A DNA stretch of 43,296 nucleotides from Candidatus Pacearchaeota archaeon (lineage in GTDB: Archaea > Nanobdellota > Nanobdellia > Pacearchaeales > GW2011-AR1): positions 1 through 43,296 of the forward strand of contig JACPLT010000014.1 of assembly GCA_016186365.1 (NCBI GenBank). The letters are read 5' to 3'. A program made the position numbers and the translations under genes. Positions 24,114 to 31,289 of this stretch are shown one piece after another (the stretch's first letter is position 1; every line of letters starts with the position of its first letter). A model generated the notes under the pieces. It had not been told where the DNA came from, made no database searches, and saw nothing but the letters and a program-made list of their open reading frames with translations.

Positions 24114-24501
24114 GTTTCATTTCAATATATCTATTGATTATTTTTTGTGTGCCCGTAGTTATTTTAATATTGCTGTCAGGAGTCCAGAAGGCAATATGTT
24201 TAATTTCATTTCTGGGTCTGGGGATGCCATATGCCTCAACTAAAAACACTTTAGTGTGATTGATTATGCTTTTTCCATCATGCCCGTGCCATTTCCGTCC
24301 ATTATATCTAAATAAATAAGTTATTCTTTTAGTCTGCAAACCAGTCTCTTCATAAAGCTCTCTGATAGTTGCTTTTTTTCTGCTTTCCCATTTTTCTGCT
24401 CCGCCACCAGATAAAGTAAATCTTTTGCTCCTGCCAGCGACTACCAATATTCCTCTTGAGGTATCTACAATTGCTACCCCTTTTCTTCTTGTTATGCTCA
24501 T
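24103..24501 (-). CDS. Nudix hydrolase
   Basis: 132 residues. A perfect Nudix box runs from G33 to L55: G-x5-E39-x7-R47-E48-L-x-E51-E52-x-G54-L55, within GGGAEKWESRKKATIRELYE and following residues. Nudix enzymes cleave nucleoside diphosphates linked to another group (NADH, ADP-ribose, dinucleoside polyphosphates, damaged NTPs); the sequence does not tell which. It overlaps the 2H phosphoesterase gene by 4 bp and the membrane gene by 11 bp. Confidence 0.92.
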   Translation of the reverse strand: MSITRRKGVAIVDTSRGILVVAGRSKRFTLSGGGAEKWESRKKATIRELYEETGLQTKRITYLFRYNGRKWHGHDGKSIINHTKVFLVEAYGIPRPRNEIKHIAFWTPDSNIKITTGTQKIINRYIEMKHGK

Positions 24502-25142
24502 GCTTCTCTCCTGAAGTTGCCTTCCTTGAATAGTCCTATAGTTTTTCTAAATTCCATTTTGCTTTTTGCTTCCCTTCGATTAAGGAGTCTTCTTTGAACA
24601 AAGTCATATTCATATAATATCTTACTATTCTTAATCAATGTTGCCCGAAGTAGATTATGCTCATATTGAAAACTTGGCTGATGATGGGTAAATTCTTTAA
24701 CTTGCATAAATTTCATAGGGCTAAGTTTCATAGCTATTGTTGCATGAGGAGAATATTTTCTGGAAACTTTTATTATTCCTAAAAAAGAAAATGCATCTGT
24801 AGAGTTTAAAGTGCAGTATGATTTAATCTTTTTTATTAGGGCATTTCTAAAAATTGTCATTTTCTCAGAAGGGATTATTTTAATGTGAACTACTTTGCTG
24901 GAATCAAAAGTGCCATATCCGCTTATTTTAAATTTTACAAGAGGATGTTTTTCACAGACCTGCTTAAAATCATTAACGAGTCTATGCTCTTGGCTTGTGT
25001 AAAATGGTGCAACGAGAGTTATATGGGGAATTGGTCTTTTAGGAGAGAAGATTCTAAATTTTTTATTTACTCTCCATATTAACTCTTTCATCTCTCTTTT
25101 TGCTTTTCCATGAAATCTAAATTCAATAAAATAGTGCGTCAT
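24498..25142 (-). CDS. 2H phosphoesterase (2'-5' RNA ligase-like)
   Basis: 214 residues. Two catalytic motifs are visible: PHITLVAPF (H40, T42) and PHATIAMKL (H133, T135), with the family's beta-strand context VVHIKIIPS before the second half. The last 30 residues are a basic extension absent from ThpR. 2H enzymes open cyclic phosphates, for example 2',3'-cyclic ends of RNA or ADP-ribose 1'',2''-cyclic phosphate. It is distinct from the chromosomal ThpR at 6300. It overlaps both operon neighbours by 4 bp. Confidence 0.88.
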   Translation of the reverse strand: MTHYFIEFRFHGKAKREMKELIWRVNKKFRIFSPKRPIPHITLVAPFYTSQEHRLVNDFKQVCEKHPLVKFKISGYGTFDSSKVVHIKIIPSEKMTIFRNALIKKIKSYCTLNSTDAFSFLGIIKVSRKYSPHATIAMKLSPMKFMQVKEFTHHQPSFQYEHNLLRATLIKNSKILYEYDFVQRRLLNRREAKSKMEFRKTIGLFKEGNFRREA

Positions 25143-25726
25143 TGTATCAAATGTTTTTCTAACTCCTTTATTATTTCTTCTTTAGTCAAATTTCCATCGA
25201 GTATTATATCTGCATGTTTTCTTTGTATGAGCTCATACTTTTTTGATTCAGGAATAACTGTATTCATTGTATAATCAAGCTGACTAAAATCGTTAAATCT
25301 TTTCATCCTTCTATAAAGCATATTTACATCCGAGACATCCACCCATATTTTTTTATCGAATAATTTATTGAGATTAGAATCAACAAAAAGAAGATAACCT
25401 TCTACAATAACAATTTCGTGAGGTTTAACTTCTTTATCAAAATTTTCAGTCCATCTGTGTGTTGGAATAAAGGCATTCTTTCCAGCCTTTAATCTCTTTA
25501 TGGCTTCAATTAATTTATCAAACCTTAATGACTCTGGTCTTTCCCAATTATCAGCCTTAACTTTAAAGAATTTATCTTGATTAATATGCAGGAAACGCCC
25601 TTTATATTTTTCTTCAAGCTCTTTAATTACAGTAGACTTTCCAGAACAACTTCTTCCGCAAACGCCAATAATCAAAGATTTTGGTTTCTTAGAAAATATT
25701 CCCATTTTAGAAACCTCATTCGGCAA
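25139..25726 (-). CDS. uridine/nicotinamide-riboside-kinase-like P-loop kinase
   Basis: 195 residues. P-loop GRSCSGKST (24-32), then HINQDKFF (about 47-54), NWERPESLRFDKL, and VIVEGYLLF with the DKKIWVDVS strand. The order and the D-x-F-F and E-G-x-L-L-F motifs match the phosphoribulokinase/uridine kinase family, with nicotinamide riboside kinase the closest by eye. It would phosphorylate a nucleoside or a sugar hydroxyl. Overlaps: 4 bp with the 2H gene, 11 bp with lemA. Confidence 0.82.
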   Translation of the reverse strand: MPNEVSKMGIFSKKPKSLIIGVCGRSCSGKSTVIKELEEKYKGRFLHINQDKFFKVKADNWERPESLRFDKLIEAIKRLKAGKNAFIPTHRWTENFDKEVKPHEIVIVEGYLLFVDSNLNKLFDKKIWVDVSDVNMLYRRMKRFNDFSQLDYTMNTVIPESKKYELIQRKHADIILDGNLTKEEIIKELEKHLIQ

Positions 25727-26321
25727 ATAACTCTCTTGGTTTGTATTCTTCCTGAGCTCCTTGATTTGCTTTGTTTCCTAAATTAAGATAGTTCGCAACT
25801 TTGAAGCCATGAACTTGAGCTACAATATTTCTTGGGAATCTCTGAACTCTTTCATTATAGTCTCTAACTACTCTGTTATATGTTAATCTAAATTGCTGAA
25901 GTTTTCTTTCTATTCTGGTAATGTTGCCAGAGCCCATAATCTGTTGATAAAGCCTATCTGCTTTAACCTTAGGGTATCTTTCAAAGACAGCTTGAATTTT
26001 TAGGAAATTATTTTCTACATCTTCAACAGCTTTAACTTTATCATTAATGGGTGCGTCTTTACTCCATCTACTTCTTGCTTCAATTGTATCTTTGATTGTC
26101 TTATATTCATGAATGCTATACTTCTTAGCGACTTGAGCAAGTGCAGGTAGCATATCAATCCTTCTCTGCATTATTACATCAATGCCTGCAAACTTTTCAT
26201 CTAACTTATTTCTCCAATAGATAAATTTGTTATAAACTGTTATCCATCCTTTAGTCAAGAAAAAGAGACCTATAGCCCCTAACGCTCCTGCCCCAATCCA
26301 CGCAATAGTTGTTATTTCCAT
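25716..26321 (-). CDS. LemA family membrane protein
   Basis: 201 residues. One N-terminal membrane helix (about 7-25, AWIGAGALGAIGLFFLTKG) then the LemA helical bundle: VYNKFIYWRNKLDEKFAGID, VIMQRRIDMLPALAQVAKKY, EYKTIKDTIEARSRW, ERYPKVKADRLYQQI and YNRVVRDYNERVQRFPRNIV, with the conserved R-N and R-R-x-D-x-x-P positions. The LemA role is unknown; it is widespread in bacteria and sporadic in archaea. As the first enzyme-sized gene in the cargo operon it may tether the kinase/2H/Nudix products to the membrane. Confidence 0.9.
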   Translation of the reverse strand: MEITTIAWIGAGALGAIGLFFLTKGWITVYNKFIYWRNKLDEKFAGIDVIMQRRIDMLPALAQVAKKYSIHEYKTIKDTIEARSRWSKDAPINDKVKAVEDVENNFLKIQAVFERYPKVKADRLYQQIMGSGNITRIERKLQQFRLTYNRVVRDYNERVQRFPRNIVAQVHGFKVANYLNLGNKANQGAQEEYKPRELFAE

Positions 26322-26326
26322 TTCAA

Positions 26327-26497
26327 TTATACCTCAAAGTAATCTTTGTCTTTTAAGTTCTTTGGTTTAACCTCCGCTTTAAAGTATTTTATCATCTTCT
26401 TAATCGCTTCCTGTTTTGTATTTAGATTGTTGACTAACTTGTATATTTCGACTATCTTGTCTTCTTCTTTGTCTAAGTCTATTTGTATCTTTGTCAT
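26327..26497 (-). CDS. small RHH-type (DUF2683-like) regulator
   Basis: 56 residues: a beta strand MTKIQIDLDKEEDK, then helix IVEIYKLVNN, turn LNTKQEA and helix IKKMIKYFKAE. This is the ribbon-helix-helix arrangement of the DUF2683 type (strand, helix, N-K-S/T-x-A-I helix). The stop lies 5 bp from the lemA start. A palindrome and promoter box lie upstream. An autoregulatory repressor of the cargo operon is the natural reading. An out-of-frame ATG at 26507 has a nearer GGAGA site but leads only to a short unconvincing frame. Confidence 0.65.
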   Translation of the reverse strand: MTKIQIDLDKEEDKIVEIYKLVNNLNTKQEAIKKMIKYFKAEVKPKNLKDKDYFEV

Positions 26498-26523
26498 GGT
26501 GTATCATTTTGTATCTCCATATA

Positions 26524-26557
26524 ATATCATGATATATAGTAGTATATAAATGTTTCG
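26524..26557 (-). promoter_or_regulatory. promoter and 12-bp palindrome of the cargo operon
   Basis: The box TATATAAATGTTTCG (plus-strand reading, 26543-26557; minus strand CGAAACATTTATATA) is a BRE/TATA-like element. It matches the box before the replication operon at 30536-30550 in 14 of 15 bases. Just downstream lies the perfect palindrome ATATCATGATAT (26524-26535), a good candidate operator for the RHH protein made by the first gene. Confidence 0.6.
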
Positions 26558-26578
26558 GTTAGTTTAAATTCTGAATGT

Positions 26579-27160
26579 TTATTCAGAATTTCTCTTCACT
26601 GGCACTTTTCCTTCTCTTTGAATCTCTTTGGAAACATCTATAATCAAGCTGTCTATTTTTTTAACAGACTCTATACTGTGCCCAAATAAATATCCATAAT
26701 CTGCTTCAGTTCTATAGAGTCCATCTTGATACCATTCTTTTTTCCCTTCGGGGTCATAAATAATATCACCCCCTAAAATAGATTCTTTTAATGCTATTCG
26801 CCTATATTTCTCCATTCTTTTTTGAAATTCTTCTAAGGGCTCGTTATCTAATTCCAAAAATTTCATCATCTTTGTGTGAAAAGTATCCATAAAATAGGCA
26901 TCCTCTTGTTGTAAGTTCATTATTTTATTGTAAGATTCATCATCATGAATCCATTTTTTTGCAGTATCCTTGTTGATACCAAAATGTTGTGCTAAAGCTC
27001 TCAGACTTGGGCGAGGTTTCGAATCATAGTATAACAAGCGACAAAGTCTAATTTTTATCAACCTTTGATATTCTTTACACTCATTCATTAATTTTGTATA
27101 TTCTTTTTTTCCTTCAGCAGTTATTCTGCGTGGTTGACCGTTGTCAAAATAAGGTTTCAT
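26579..27160 (-). CDS. HTH protein, last gene of replication operon
   Basis: 193 residues, unrecognised as a family. A helix-turn-helix is clear at 52-71 (SLRALAQHFGINKDTAKKWI), resembling terminase-small-subunit or transposase N-terminal HTH regions. A helical, Tyr-rich and acidic region follows to residue about 185. It overlaps the zinc-ribbon gene by 17 bp. Likely DNA-binding, perhaps in copy control, origin recognition or packaging; position is the only guide. Confidence 0.65.
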   Translation of the reverse strand: MKPYFDNGQPRRITAEGKKEYTKLMNECKEYQRLIKIRLCRLLYYDSKPRPSLRALAQHFGINKDTAKKWIHDDESYNKIMNLQQEDAYFMDTFHTKMMKFLELDNEPLEEFQKRMEKYRRIALKESILGGDIIYDPEGKKEWYQDGLYRTEADYGYLFGHSIESVKKIDSLIIDVSKEIQREGKVPVKRNSE

Positions 27161-27314
27161 TTATTAATCCCCCAAATTGATTTAAGATTGTAACATGATT
27201 CCGTTTTCTTTTATTGCATTTTGGGCAAATCTTGCCTCGTTTTGCATAAGTGTAGTAAGGCTTCCAACATCTTTGACAGATTCTCTTTCTTAGTTTTTTT
27301 ATTTCTCTTGACAT
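27144..27314 (-). CDS. 56-residue zinc-ribbon protein
   Basis: ATG at 27314, stop at 27144-27146. Very basic N-terminus (MSREIKKLRKR), then C13-x2-C16 and C30-x2-C33 (RICQRCWKPYY ... GKICPKCNKRKRN), a classical zinc ribbon. It overlaps the primase stop by 16 bp and the next gene by 17 bp, so it is embedded in the operon. It may act as a nucleic-acid-binding subunit of the primase; archaeal and plasmid primases often need a zinc element. Confidence 0.65.
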   Translation of the reverse strand: MSREIKKLRKRICQRCWKPYYTYAKRGKICPKCNKRKRNHVTILNQFGGLINETLF

Positions 27315-27841
27315 ATTTTCACCCCCAGATAAATAGAATTATAATCTTCAATTAGCCGTTTTATTTTCCCAGATTTCCAGTGAGGAGCAAATTCTAATGC
27401 AATCGTGCACTTATCGTTTGCTTTCATAGGGTCAGCTCCAAAATAATTTATGATTGAAAGCTTTTCTTCTTTGCTTAACTCTTTATTGAAAAACATCAGG
27501 ACATGATAACCTCGAGAGCCAGTAGAAAAAACATAAAATTTTATTCGAAACTCTTTCAGTTTACTTATGACTGATTTCAATTGAGATGGGTCTTCTAAAT
27601 CAAGAGTAATCTCAATCGGCAGTATCTGACGCTGGTTACAGTGCTCAAGAAACCATTGGTTTTGTTTATTTTCAGAGTCAAAACATATCTCTGAATATTT
27701 CTTCCATTTTCCATGAGTTATATTTTTGCCTTTAATATTAATCCCTTTCTCATATGACCACTCAAGATAAAAATCATACTTTTGTTTTCCAATCTCATAA
27801 AACAAATAATCAAGCCAACTCTTCTTATCTTTAATTTCCAT
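27299..27841 (-). CDS. archaeo-eukaryotic-type primase (AEP)
   Basis: 180 residues. AEP motifs are visible: an acidic pair in EITLDLEDP (D81-x-E83), the S-x-H type motif in FSTGSRGYHVLMFF (GSRGYH 108-113), and a late IALEFAPHWKSGK. The size suits a minimal catalytic AEP as in plasmid replication proteins of the PrimPol kind. With the adjacent helicase it forms the replication module, as in archaeal plasmids. It overlaps the helicase gene by 11 bp and the zinc-ribbon gene by 16 bp. Confidence 0.8.
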   Translation of the reverse strand: MEIKDKKSWLDYLFYEIGKQKYDFYLEWSYEKGINIKGKNITHGKWKKYSEICFDSENKQNQWFLEHCNQRQILPIEITLDLEDPSQLKSVISKLKEFRIKFYVFSTGSRGYHVLMFFNKELSKEEKLSIINYFGADPMKANDKCTIALEFAPHWKSGKIKRLIEDYNSIYLGVKICQEK

Positions 27842-29396
27842 TAGAAATATCCTCCTTGTTTTTTACTACATTAACTACACTAATTTCACTAACATCATTA
27901 TTCAGTGTAGTTTGTGTAGTTGTTGAAGTTAATGTAGTCTGTGTATTTTGGTGTAGTTGTTTTGCATATTCTTGATATTTTTCTGGAATAGGATAGCCCC
28001 GTGAAATCAGAGCCATTAGGACTAAGCCTCGATTAAGGGAATAAGTAATGCCCCTGTTGTCTCTCCCCTTGTTAAAAATGTTTAGACTGGTCAAATGCCA
28101 GCCAACTACTCTCTCAGGGTTTTTGTCTCCAAAATCAATTTTATCAGTCAGATAAGGCATTAAATCAGAAAGATGCAACTCCTTAACCTCATCTGAAATG
28201 CTCTGGCAGTCTAACAGCTCTTTTAATATTAGATATGTCCTATCATTCTCGATTGACTCTATCTGAGTTTCTTCGATATTAACTTGAGCATATTCCCTAA
28301 CAGATTCTTCCACCTCAAAAAATTTAGCCAAGACAAGAGTTGCTGTCCATATATCCTCATTCCTGTTTGCCAAATTAGAGCTATAATCATCGTAAATCGC
28401 TTTAATCTCCTCCCAATAATCCATAATCAGCGTATAGCAAATATCTCTTAATTCCTGCCACTTATGGTCACTTATTTTTGGCTTCCTTTTTCCTTTTTCA
28501 TTAGCAGTTTTGCGTAGTTTAATTGTGATGCATCTTGATTGAGTCACAGGGTCGAGTCCAGTGATATTGCATAATATTTTGGGACAATAAACATCAAATT
28601 GCCTATTGACTTGCTTGTCTCCTACCTTGTCTACTCTTTTGACACTTGCACCTTTTTCTATTCCAGCATTAAGAAGCAAATCAGTTGATTTCTTTCTGTC
28701 CGTATCCATTCTCTCATATTCATCAATTGCCAAGACTCCTTTTGTATTTTCAATAGTCCTAAAGAAAGATGCTTCTGAAATAGAGCTTGCCTCTTGACCA
28801 TTAAAGCCAATCAATCTTAAAATTTTCTTAAACTTGCTTTTTCCACTTTCTTTCAAAGCATGAAAATAAAGATAGCCAAAACTTTCAAACATCTCATAAC
28901 AATAAGTTGCAATCACCCAGCAAGTAGCAACATCATAAATTCTTTCATCATCGACATCCATATAATAAACAATAGTCTCTCTTATTTTTTGATACGCTTC
29001 CTTTTTGATTATTTTCTCAGTCGAATTAATCCAATTCTTTATTGATTTATTGCTCCAGAAATTATTATTGACTTCCAAAGAATGAAGATAGTTTAATCCG
29101 AATTGTTTTATCTTATTCTCCCCTAACTCAATAGTCTCACCTTTAGCTTTAATAATTTTAGATGTATTGAGAAAAATATCTTTGCTTGAGACTACAATCC
29201 CTTCTTTTTCTTTATTTTCTTTATCACGAAATATCTTTCCAAAATACCAGAATCTGTTATGCAACCCTTGATTAAGATTATCATAAATAATTTCGTCGTT
29301 GTCAAGAAAAGAATACTCTTCTTCTCTCTTTTTCTTCCGTTCATATTCTTGACTTTCTTTCAATAATTCATTGGGGTTATTTTTTTCTATTTCCAT
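27831..29396 (-). CDS. AAA/SF3-like replicative helicase of the element
   Basis: 521 residues from the ATG at 29396, which follows an AGGAGA site by nine bases; a longer reading from 29426 lacks one. The central ATPase has a degenerate Walker A (ALKESGKSKFKKIL, about residue 180-193, without the usual first Gly), Walker B GVLAIDEYERM (about 220-230) and a late TGLDPVTQSRCITIKLRK, which contains a likely sensor and arginine finger. The layout resembles SF3 or DUF3987-type plasmid helicases found with AEP primases. The tail is Thr/Gln-rich (TQTTLTSTTTQTTL). Overlaps both neighbours. Confidence 0.75.
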   Translation of the reverse strand: MEIEKNNPNELLKESQEYERKKKREEEYSFLDNDEIIYDNLNQGLHNRFWYFGKIFRDKENKEKEGIVVSSKDIFLNTSKIIKAKGETIELGENKIKQFGLNYLHSLEVNNNFWSNKSIKNWINSTEKIIKKEAYQKIRETIVYYMDVDDERIYDVATCWVIATYCYEMFESFGYLYFHALKESGKSKFKKILRLIGFNGQEASSISEASFFRTIENTKGVLAIDEYERMDTDRKKSTDLLLNAGIEKGASVKRVDKVGDKQVNRQFDVYCPKILCNITGLDPVTQSRCITIKLRKTANEKGKRKPKISDHKWQELRDICYTLIMDYWEEIKAIYDDYSSNLANRNEDIWTATLVLAKFFEVEESVREYAQVNIEETQIESIENDRTYLILKELLDCQSISDEVKELHLSDLMPYLTDKIDFGDKNPERVVGWHLTSLNIFNKGRDNRGITYSLNRGLVLMALISRGYPIPEKYQEYAKQLHQNTQTTLTSTTTQTTLNNDVSEISVVNVVKNKEDISNGN

Positions 29397-29526
29397 CTCT
29401 TTTTCTCCTAAATAATTTAGCATCAATCAAATCATTCTCACTTTCGCATTCGTAGATAGTCTTGCCATTTCCGAGACATTCTAAAAATTCCCTTGCTCGT
29501 TCATTATTATTGCTGTTGCTATTCAT
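29377..29526 (-). CDS. 49-residue small protein
   Basis: ATG at 29526 overlaps the preceding stop by 8 bp; stop at 29377, 20 bp inside the helicase start. The product starts MNSNSNNNERAREFLECLGN, has an acidic centre (IYECESENDLIDAK) and a basic end (LFRRKRDGNRKK). No family. Its chain-like overlap with both neighbours supports a real gene of the replication operon. Confidence 0.5.
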   Translation of the reverse strand: MNSNSNNNERAREFLECLGNGKTIYECESENDLIDAKLFRRKRDGNRKK

Positions 29527-29761
29527 ATTTCACCTCAATTTTTTCAACAAAGTAACAGAAACCCTTTTCTTGCAGTGCTTTCATCAATTTGAAAATAAGT
29601 TCATAAAGAAAACCAGATTTGAGCAAAATCAACTTACCATTAAAATCAGTGCCAATATAAGTTTCAATCATCTTACAAATAATTAAGCTGTTGTCGTTGA
29701 GATTCGAGACTACATAAGAAGGCATATCAATATTTTCTAAGGGTTTTAAGGAGGCTATCAT
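29519..29761 (-). CDS. hypothetical 80-residue protein
   Basis: 80 residues, unrecognised. Mixed alpha/beta with a hydrophobic helix-like stretch (SGFLYELIFKLMKALQEKG). Start overlaps the preceding gene by 4 bp (ATGA) and its stop overlaps the 49-residue ORF by 8 bp, so it belongs to the replication operon. Confidence 0.6.
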   Translation of the reverse strand: MIASLKPLENIDMPSYVVSNLNDNSLIICKMIETYIGTDFNGKLILLKSGFLYELIFKLMKALQEKGFCYFVEKIEVKYE

Positions 29762-29955
29762 TTTACTCTCTCCTTTATTTTTAATACTCTATGGGAAGGG
29801 ATTCGAATAATATTTTGATTTGTTTTGAAAACCACAAAACCATTGCATTCAATTAGAATTACAAAACCAGAAACAACTTTATCATTATCATCTAAATACG
29901 AAAGAAAAACCTCTCTTTCTTCCTTATCACTTAAACCAGAAACCTTATCTTCCAT
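29758..29955 (-). CDS. hypothetical 65-residue beta-rich protein
   Basis: 65 residues, unrecognised. After an acidic start the alternating pattern (VVSGFVILIECNGFVVFKTN then IIRIPSHRVLKIK) suggests a small beta-barrel, possibly SH3- or Sm-like. It starts 4 bp after the stop of the 52-residue RHH gene and overlaps the following gene by 4 bp. Confidence 0.6.
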   Translation of the reverse strand: MEDKVSGLSDKEEREVFLSYLDDNDKVVSGFVILIECNGFVVFKTNQNIIRIPSHRVLKIKERVK

Positions 29956-29959
29956 AAAA

Positions 29960-30118
29960 TTATTTGCCTTTTAAACAGCTCCTCCTGATAAATTTTGAGA
30001 GGGTATTAAACCCAGATTTTTCATACAATTTTTGTAATAATTCAATCTCGTTTTTATTCCATCGAGTAAGTGTGAAAAATATTCTTTTTCCATTTGAGTG
30101 TTCATTTTCGTTTGCCAT
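29960..30118 (-). CDS. 52-residue RHH protein
   Basis: ATG at 30118, TAA at 29960. After a polar start, RIFFTLTRWNKNEIELLQKL forms a strand and helix, and YEKSGFNTLSKFIRRSCLKG gives the turn and second helix typical of ribbon-helix-helix DNA-binding proteins. It overlaps the gene upstream by 17 bp. One of three consecutive RHH genes at the head of the replication operon. Confidence 0.6.
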   Translation of the reverse strand: MANENEHSNGKRIFFTLTRWNKNEIELLQKLYEKSGFNTLSKFIRRSCLKGK

Positions 30119-30365
30119 TTTTTTCTTCATCTAATCCTCCTTGTTTCAAGAATAAAAGGTCAACTTTTCTCTTAATGTCATTGACAGTGGCTTGCAGTGC
30201 AGGATTGAGCGTCATAAATCGAATATATGCGGAAACAGTTGTAAAGCCAAACTGCTCAGCAAGCATCCTTAATCTTTCATATTGGGACTTAGAAAGCTTA
30301 GTCTGTTGAAGGTATACTCCTTTCCCCTGTAATTCGCCACCTTCAGGATTATGATTCTCTTTCAT
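30102..30365 (-). CDS. 87-residue RHH / MobC-like protein
   Basis: Residues about 20-55 (TKLSKSQYERLRMLAEQFGF then TTVSAYIRFMTLN) fit a ribbon-helix-helix of the type found in plasmid mobilisation protein MobC and in copy-control proteins (L-S-x-x-E/Q-Y-x-x-L-x-x-x-A, V-S-x-Y-I-R). A C-terminal helix (VNDIKRKVDLLFLKQ) could dimerise. It overlaps both neighbouring RHH genes (17 bp each). No relaxase is recognised in the element, so a regulatory or replication role is likelier than mobilisation. Confidence 0.7.
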   Translation of the reverse strand: MKENHNPEGGELQGKGVYLQQTKLSKSQYERLRMLAEQFGFTTVSAYIRFMTLNPALQATVNDIKRKVDLLFLKQGGLDEEKNGKRK

Positions 30366-30510
30366 CTTTCACCCCTAAAATTTTATTTGCTCTCTCCAGA
30401 CAAGCTAAACGAATGAAATTAGCTAAAGTTCTATTATCAATAATGCAAGCCTCTTTCACCTTCTGAAATAAGTCTTCCTCGCAATCAGCAGATAGTTTTA
30501 GTCTTTCCAT
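30349..30510 (-). CDS. 53-residue RHH protein, first gene of replication operon
   Basis: ATG at 30510, stop at 30349. MERLKLSADCEEDLFQKVKE gives the strand and first helix, and RTLANFIRLACLERANKILG the second helix of a ribbon-helix-helix fold. The position directly after the promoter with the palindromic operators suggests autoregulation. It overlaps the 87-residue RHH gene by 17 bp. Confidence 0.6.
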   Translation of the reverse strand: MERLKLSADCEEDLFQKVKEACIIDNRTLANFIRLACLERANKILGVKDERES

Positions 30511-30516
30511 ATTATG

Positions 30517-30603
30517 ACTATAATTGGTTATAGTTTATTTAAATGTTTCGCTTTTAACTATGACTGGTTGTAGCTATAACCAAAAGTTTTATATAGTTAT
30601 AGT
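30517..30603. promoter_or_regulatory. divergent promoter region with repeated operators
   Basis: The imperfect palindrome ACTATAATTGGTTATAGT (30517-30534), the near-palindrome GGTTGTAGCTATAACC (30566-30581) and a half-site GTTATAGT (30596-30603) share the core TTATAG / CTATAA. They flank the minus-strand TATA/BRE box TATTTAAATGTTTCG (30536-30550) and overlap the plus-strand TATA-like TTTTATATAG (30587-30596) of the winged-helix gene. One regulator, the winged-helix or an RHH protein, could therefore switch both directions. Confidence 0.65.
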
Positions 30604-30617
30604 CAATTCATTATCTC

Positions 30618-31130
30618 ATGAAAAGAAACACAGTTACAAATAAATTCATGAAATTAAGCAGAAATAATCCCCTCATTGATTTTTGTTGGGAGAAGCCAAA
30701 AAAAGTTATAGAAATAAAAAATGCGTTTAAATTGAAAAGAAGCACATTGGCTTATTACTTAACCTACCTCGAGGATAATGGAATGATAGAAAGAAAAAGA
30801 ATCCAAGAGAAAGAAACTGGAAGACCTACAATGATTACAATAAATAAAGAAAAAATCGAGGAAAATAAAGACTATAGTGGCGATAAATTCTTTATAGATG
30901 ATAATACTCGTCAAGTATTGAGTGCGATTAGAGATTCCAAAAAACCTCTAACCAATTTAGAGATTGATAAAATAGCAAATACTGACCCTGATGCAAGTTA
31001 TTACTTAGACAAAGCAGATGAATATGGGCTAATTGAAGTCAAGTATAACCTAACCAAAAAAGGATTAGCTTTCCTGAATAAGAAAAGAAAATATATCCCC
31101 TATGAAAAGCTATACTCGGATGATGAATAA
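30618..31130 (+). CDS. winged-helix transcription regulator
   Basis: 170 residues. Two winged-helix-like segments: about 15-75 (PKKVIEIKNAFKLKRSTLAY, YLTYLEDNGMIERKR, TGRPTMITINKEK) and about 95-160 (TRQVLSAIRDSKKPLTNLEI, YLDKADEYGLIEVKYNLTKK, GLAFLNKKRK). The G-R-P-T wing and K-G-L end are typical of ArsR/MarR-like archaeal regulators. It is divergent from the replication operon across the operator-rich 107-bp gap, so it is the likely master switch of the element. Confidence 0.8.
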   Translation: MKRNTVTNKFMKLSRNNPLIDFCWEKPKKVIEIKNAFKLKRSTLAYYLTYLEDNGMIERKRIQEKETGRPTMITINKEKIEENKDYSGDKFFIDDNTRQVLSAIRDSKKPLTNLEIDKIANTDPDASYYLDKADEYGLIEVKYNLTKKGLAFLNKKRKYIPYEKLYSDDE

Positions 31131-31151
31131 AAATTCAGAAAATACTGTAAA

Positions 31152-31289
31152 ATGCTACCAAAGATACAAAAGTCGGCACATTTTGGGCTGGGAATGCACA
31201 TCACCGTCGATAAGTATATAAACAACGACATCCTAAAGATACTGTGGTCGAAAAAGATTAAGACCCTTTTATACCACAGCGTTTGGTGA
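31152..31289 (+). CDS. doubtful 45-residue ORF near right end of element
   Basis: ATG at 31152, TGA at 31287. The product begins MLPKIQKSAHFGLGMHITVD. Its base composition is richer in GC than the surroundings (many C/G-ending codons), the S-A-H-x-x-x-x-x-H-I-T-V pattern vaguely recalls small AbrB- or DUF2080-like proteins, and an internal TATA-like stretch at 31214-31222 may instead belong to the TctA gene. I cannot decide whether it is translated. Confidence 0.25.
   Translation: MLPKIQKSAHFGLGMHITVDKYINNDILKILWSKKIKTLLYHSVW

Noticed and set aside
29960-30365. Mobilisation function from the MobC-like RHH protein
   Set aside because: No relaxase or coupling protein is recognised in the element; RHH proteins more often serve as regulators.
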